Below, in pieces: positions 6,531 through 8,903 of a stretch of DNA of 8,903 bases. Each line of letters begins with the position of its first letter. The first letter of the stretch is position 1. The DNA is from Lachnospiraceae bacterium. Its GTDB lineage: Bacteria; Bacillota_A; Clostridia; Lachnospirales; Lachnospiraceae. The translations under genes and the position numbers were made by a program. Location: contig JAGCZE010000069.1 of NCBI GenBank assembly GCA_017960415.1, forward strand, positions 1 through 8,903, in the 5' to 3' direction. The notes under the pieces are model-generated. The model saw only the letters and a program-made list of their open reading frames with translations, had not been told where the DNA came from and searched no databases.

Positions 6531-8033
6531 TTAATCTTCCCTTGCTTCCTGCTCCTTCTGGATCTCAGGGAACGCAGAATACATCGGCTCAAGATCGGGC
6601 TGTTTCTTCGTGATCTTACGTGCCGAATAGTTCTTGGTGATCTTCAGTACCAGAGTGCTCAGGCATACAACGCCAATCAGGTTGGGAATGGCCATAAGAC
6701 CGTTGAAAGTGTCCGAAAGATCAATGGCGAGCGAAACATTCATTGTAGCACTTACAAGTACCATGGCGATGAAGAGGATCTTGTAAATGAGTGTTGACTT
6801 GGTTCCGAACAGGTATTCCCAGGCCTTGGTTCCGTAGTAGCTCCAGCCGAGGATCGTCGTAAATGCGAACAGCGAAACCGCCACAGCGATGAAGATGCCG
6901 CCGAAGGTTCCGAAATTCTTCGTAAATGCTTCTGTAGCAAGTCCGAGCTTGGTTGCTCCGGAAATGGATGCGCCGGTATCGAGATCGACTACGCCCGAAG
7001 TAAGGATTACAAGGGCGGTACATGTACAGACGATAATGGTGTCCGCAAATACTTCAAAAATACCCCAGAGTCCCTGATCAACAGGCTCTTTAACATTGGA
7101 TGCGGAGTGAACCATAACTGATGAACCGAGACCGGCCTCGTTACTGAAAACGCCGCGCTTGAAGCCCCATGTCATGGCATTGGCAATGATAGCGCCGCCG
7201 ACACCGCCGGCTGCCGACTTAATATTGAACGCACCGGCAAAAATCGCGCCGAATGCAGCCGGAACCTTGGAAACATTCATGAAAATGATGATGATCGAGC
7301 CGATAACGAAGAAGATGGCCATAAAAGGCACGATGCGTTCGTTCGTTGTAGCGATGCGCTTCAGACCGCCGATGATAACCAGTGCAAGGAAAATAATGAT
7401 GATCACCGCGGTAACTATATTTACGATACTGTCTTCGATCGGAATGATCGTATTGATGCTTTCGGTAATGGAGGCAACCTGTCCCATATTTCCGATACCG
7501 AACGAAGCGATGACCGCGAAAAGTGAGAAGAGGGCTGCAAGAACGGAACCTGCGACCTTGCCGTATTTCATTTTACCGACGCCGTCCTTTAAGTAATACA
7601 TGGCACCGCCGCTCCACTCGCCTTTTTCATTGCGGCGGCGGAAGAAGATACCGAGTACATGTTCGGAATAATTCGTCATCATTCCGACGATGGCAGCGAT
7701 CCACATCCAGAAAACCGAACCGGGGCCGCCCATGGTGATCGCGTATGCGACACCTGCGATATTACCGGTTCCGATGGTTGCGGAAAGCGCGGTACACAGA
7801 GCCTGGAACTGCGAAATAGAGTGCTTTTCCTGGCTCTTACGGATACTCTTGTTTTTGAACAGGCCGCCGATCGTGGTCTTCCACATATGACCGAAGCGCC
7901 TGAACTGGCAGAATTTCGTCAGAACTGTCATGAGAATACCTGTGCCTATCAGCAGCACAAGAGCCGGCACGCCCCAAACAACGCCGTTCACGACATCATT
8001 GACATTAGCAACGGATTGAGCAAAATTGTCCAT
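6531..8033 (-). CDS. Sodium:alanine/glycine symporter family (AGCS) transporter
   Basis: A 500-residue integral membrane protein of normal AGCS length. The family imports small neutral amino acids (alanine, glycine, sometimes serine or others) with Na+ and has about 11 helices. The first helix is near residues 20-40. The conserved ALSATIGTGNIAGVA (82-96) lies in the substrate/Na+ region, and GGPGSVFWMW (102-111) is the family signature; NYSEHVLG and FSNEAGLGSS follow. The C terminus is short, cytosolic and charged. The start at ATG 8033 has AAAGGA about nine bases upstream. Its stop lies inside the trpD ribosome site and no terminator intervenes, so it probably leads the trp operon. The family alone does not give the substrate: serine (used by TrpB), tryptophan or plain alanine/glycine are all possible, and this choice is inference. 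Confidence 0.93.
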   Translation of the reverse strand: MDNFAQSVANVNDVVNGVVWGVPALVLLIGTGILMTVLTKFCQFRRFGHMWKTTIGGLFKNKSIRKSQEKHSISQFQALCTALSATIGTGNIAGVAYAITMGGPGSVFWMWIAAIVGMMTNYSEHVLGIFFRRRNEKGEWSGGAMYYLKDGVGKMKYGKVAGSVLAALFSLFAVIASFGIGNMGQVASITESINTIIPIEDSIVNIVTAVIIIIFLALVIIGGLKRIATTNERIVPFMAIFFVIGSIIIIFMNVSKVPAAFGAIFAGAFNIKSAAGGVGGAIIANAMTWGFKRGVFSNEAGLGSSVMVHSASNVKEPVDQGLWGIFEVFADTIIVCTCTALVILTSGVVDLDTGASISGATKLGLATEAFTKNFGTFGGIFIAVAVSLFAFTTILGWSYYGTKAWEYLFGTKSTLIYKILFIAMVLVSATMNVSLAIDLSDTFNGLMAIPNLIGVVCLSTLVLKITKNYSARKITKKQPDLEPMYSAFPEIQKEQEARED

Positions 8034-8082
8034 AAATGTTTTTCCTTTCCCTTATCAGAATAAATAAAAAATTCACTCTGAC

Positions 8083-8111
8083 ATTTTAACATGTTAACGC
8101 GCGAAAGGCAA
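8083..8111 (-). promoter_or_regulatory. Candidate promoter of agcS (and the trp operon)
   Basis: On the - strand TTGCCT (8111-8106, 4 of 6) is followed after exactly 17 bases by TAAAAT (8088-8083, 5 of 6). Transcription would begin near 8076, about 42 bases before the agcS ATG. A 12-base palindrome covers part of the spacer and the -10. A second candidate, TTGTCA (8160-8155) with TATATT 19 bases on, is possible but has a long spacer. No leader peptide, T-box or attenuator terminator is visible downstream. Confidence 0.5.
8086..8097. promoter_or_regulatory. 12-base palindrome overlapping the agcS -10, possible operator
   Basis: TTAACATGTTAA is perfectly self-complementary and overlaps the candidate agcS -10 (8083-8088), where a bound repressor could block RNA polymerase. 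The flanking bases extend one side to the octamer ATGTTAAC (8091-8098), which recurs at 5452-5459 in the trpD-trpC gap. The cognate regulator is unknown. Confidence 0.45.
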
Positions 8112-8226
8112 TAGAAATTTTCGGGGAAGAATATAAAAATATGAGGGATAAATATGACAATTACGGATACCCGAAAAAAATCCGCGGATATGAAATAAAA
8201 AGCCGTGAAATGAGAAGCAATAAACA

Positions 8227-8255
8227 TTGTAATAAAGTGAGAATGGTGATATTAT
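8227..8255 (+). promoter_or_regulatory. Candidate promoter of the membrane protein-YbjQ pair
   Basis: TTGTAA (8227-8232, 4 of 6) and TATTAT (8250-8255, 5 of 6) are separated by 17 bases. Transcription would start near 8262, leaving a leader of about 105 bases that carries the hairpin at 8297-8336. Confidence 0.55.
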
Positions 8256-8296
8256 AGAGTGCAGGAGATAATTGGCAGCTAATTTTGCCATTTGGA

Positions 8297-8336
8297 TCAG
8301 GCCGGGCGTCTCATGCATGGCGGCTGCCCGGCCTGA
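8297..8336 (+). repeat. GC-rich 11-bp hairpin in the leader of the membrane protein-YbjQ genes
   Basis: TCAGGCCGGGC (8297-8307) and GCCCGGCCTGA (8326-8336) are perfectly complementary, with an 18-base loop that contains ATGCAT. No T-run follows on either strand, so it is not a standard terminator. It ends about 20 bases before the GGAG of the gene at 8368, inside the predicted 5' leader. The local GC richness contrasts with the AT-rich surroundings. Confidence 0.75.
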
Positions 8337-8367
8337 AATACCTTTCACTTGTTATACGGAGTCGTGT

Positions 8368-8592
8368 ATGAACGATCATAAGAAAAAAATGGTGGCACCG
8401 ATCGTGATCACTGTCATAATGGTGCTTTATTATATCATATATTTTGCGCTGATAGCCAGCTTCCTCGAGGGCGTGTTCAGGATATTTTTCGGGATCATTC
8501 CCGCAGTATTTGCTGTGGTCATGATATATGTATGTTTTCAGAGAATAAACGAGATCGAAGGAGGAGAAGAAGATGATATTGGTAAATACTGA
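8368..8592 (+). CDS. Small two-helix membrane protein, unknown function
   Basis: A 74-residue protein. Residues 1-7 are a basic N terminus (MNDHKKK). Two hydrophobic segments follow, about 8-33 and 36-57, then an acidic cytosolic-looking tail containing EIEGGEEDDIGKY. ATG 8368 is chosen for its GGAG six bases upstream; the longer in-frame reading from TTG 8272 would translate through the GC-rich hairpin and add 32 non-conserved-looking residues. It overlaps the next gene by 20 bases, so the two are almost certainly co-translated. A small membrane protein before a YbjQ protein is, to my recollection, a recurring pair in Lachnospiraceae; the role is not known. An anchor or partner for the YbjQ oligomer is one guess. 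Confidence 0.8.
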   Translation: MNDHKKKMVAPIVITVIMVLYYIIYFALIASFLEGVFRIFFGIIPAVFAVVMIYVCFQRINEIEGGEEDDIGKY

Positions 8593-8884
8593 TTACATCA
8601 CCGGTAAAACGTTGGAAATGCTTGGACTTGTCAAGGGTTCGACCATTCAGTCGAAACATATAGGCAAGGATATCGGTGCGGGCTTTAAGACCATTGTGGG
8701 CGGCGAGCTGACCGGCTACACCGAGATGATGAACGAGGCCAGAGCCATTGCGACCAAGAGAATGGTAGCCGAAGCCGAGGGCCTGGGCGCCGATGCGATC
8801 GTCAATATCCGCTACGCTTCATCTGCAGTTATGCAGGGCGCTGCAGAGGTTATCGCATACGGAACAGCGGTGAAGTTTGTTTGA
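8573..8884 (+). CDS. YbjQ / UPF0145 family protein (putative heavy-metal-binding domain)
   Basis: A 103-residue cytosolic protein of full family length. The family hallmarks are present: an N-terminal ILVNTDYITGKTLEMLGLVKG, the central IGAGFKTIVGGELTGYTEMM with the following helix of Arg/Lys-rich residues, and GLGADAIVNIRYAS before the last strand. Members form ring-like oligomers, usually described as pentamers; the heavy-metal label is from the domain name and no Cys/His metal site is visible here. ATG 8573 has GGAGGAG a few bases upstream, within the end of the preceding gene. The stop is TGA 8882-8884, so the gene is complete. It is probably expressed with the upstream small membrane protein under the promoter at 8227-8255. 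Confidence 0.9.
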   Translation: MILVNTDYITGKTLEMLGLVKGSTIQSKHIGKDIGAGFKTIVGGELTGYTEMMNEARAIATKRMVAEAEGLGADAIVNIRYASSAVMQGAAEVIAYGTAVKFV

Positions 8885-8903
8885 TAAGAAACAGCAGTGA
8901 AAT

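Larger units (their letters stand above)
1929..8033 (-). other. Predicted operon agcS-trpD-trpC-trpF-trpB-trpA
   Basis: Six genes on the - strand run without a recognisable terminator between them. Junctions: agcS-trpD 15 bases, trpD-trpC 166 bases, trpC-trpF 23 bases, trpF-trpB 4-base overlap (ATGA), trpB-trpA 8-base overlap. The tight packing from trpC onward points to translational coupling. The gene order D-C-F-B-A is the common Gram-positive order. The canonical upstream trpE and trpG are absent and a symporter gene is in their place. A promoter candidate precedes agcS, and the bidirectional hairpin at 1874-1914 ends the unit. Co-transcription of agcS with the trp genes is inferred from spacing only. 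Confidence 0.65.
8034..8367. other. Divergent intergenic control region (334 bases)
   Basis: This AT-rich stretch separates agcS (leftward) from the membrane-protein/YbjQ pair (rightward). It holds the agcS promoter candidate and palindrome (8083-8111), a 10-base palindrome ATCCGCGGAT (8180-8189) of unknown role, the rightward promoter candidate (8227-8255), a short TGGCA/TGCCA hairpin near 8273-8290, and a GC-rich hairpin (8297-8336). I see no gene or tRNA, and no known riboswitch that I could recognise by eye. Confidence 0.6.

Noticed and set aside
8034..8260. Tryptophan T-box or trp leader-peptide attenuator upstream of agcS
   Set aside because: No T-box consensus, no antiterminator/terminator pair, and no short ORF with tandem Trp codons could be seen.
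8297..8336. GC-rich hairpin as an intrinsic terminator
   Set aside because: No T-run on either strand, and it lies within the leader of a downstream gene.
8272..8367. 32-residue N-terminal extension of the small membrane protein from TTG 8272
   Set aside because: It reads through the 11-bp hairpin and ends just before a better ATG with GGAG; the extension looks non-coding.

Overview
The window looks like a chromosomal segment from an anaerobic Firmicute, most likely a gut or rumen Lachnospiraceae (Butyrivibrio/Coprococcus-like). That assignment rests on protein character (TrpA with Thr-Ala-Glu-Gly-Pro at the active site, TrpD with Lys-Leu-Asp-Glu, a small membrane protein paired with a YbjQ protein), strong GGAGG ribosome sites and roughly balanced base composition. 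It is an inference; no rRNA or other taxonomic marker is present.

Layout, left to right. (1) 1-672, + strand: the 3' end of a C39-like cysteine-peptidase gene with a C-terminal SH3-like domain, closed by an intrinsic terminator. (2) 778-1844, + strand: an extended -10 promoter and a WYL-domain transcriptional regulator. (3) 1874-1920: a hairpin shared as terminator by the converging regulator and trp operon. (4) 8033-1929, - strand: an apparent operon agcS-trpD-trpC-trpF-trpB-trpA. The trp genes are all intact and are packed with short gaps or overlaps (4 and 8 bases), except for a 166-base structured gap between trpD and trpC. (5) 8034-8367: a divergent control region with one promoter candidate in each direction, a 12-base palindrome over the agcS -10, and a GC-rich hairpin in the leader of the rightward genes. 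(6) 8368-8884, + strand: a two-helix small membrane protein overlapping a YbjQ/UPF0145 protein.

The five trp genes encode every step from anthranilate to tryptophan: TrpD attaches phosphoribosyl, TrpF isomerises, TrpC closes the indole ring, and TrpA/TrpB release indole and condense it with serine. The first enzyme, anthranilate synthase (trpE and trpG), is not here. The position it usually occupies upstream of trpD is taken by a sodium:amino-acid symporter whose stop codon sits inside the trpD ribosome-binding site. TrpE/G must be encoded elsewhere, or the cell must obtain anthranilate.

I see no mobile element, CRISPR array, tRNA, rRNA or recognisable defence system. Most of the window is conserved metabolism. 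The points worth a second look are the symporter-led trp operon, the structured trpD-trpC gap, an octamer shared by that gap and the agcS promoter, the hairpin leader before the membrane-protein/YbjQ pair, and the Asp-to-Glu change at a TrpA catalytic position.
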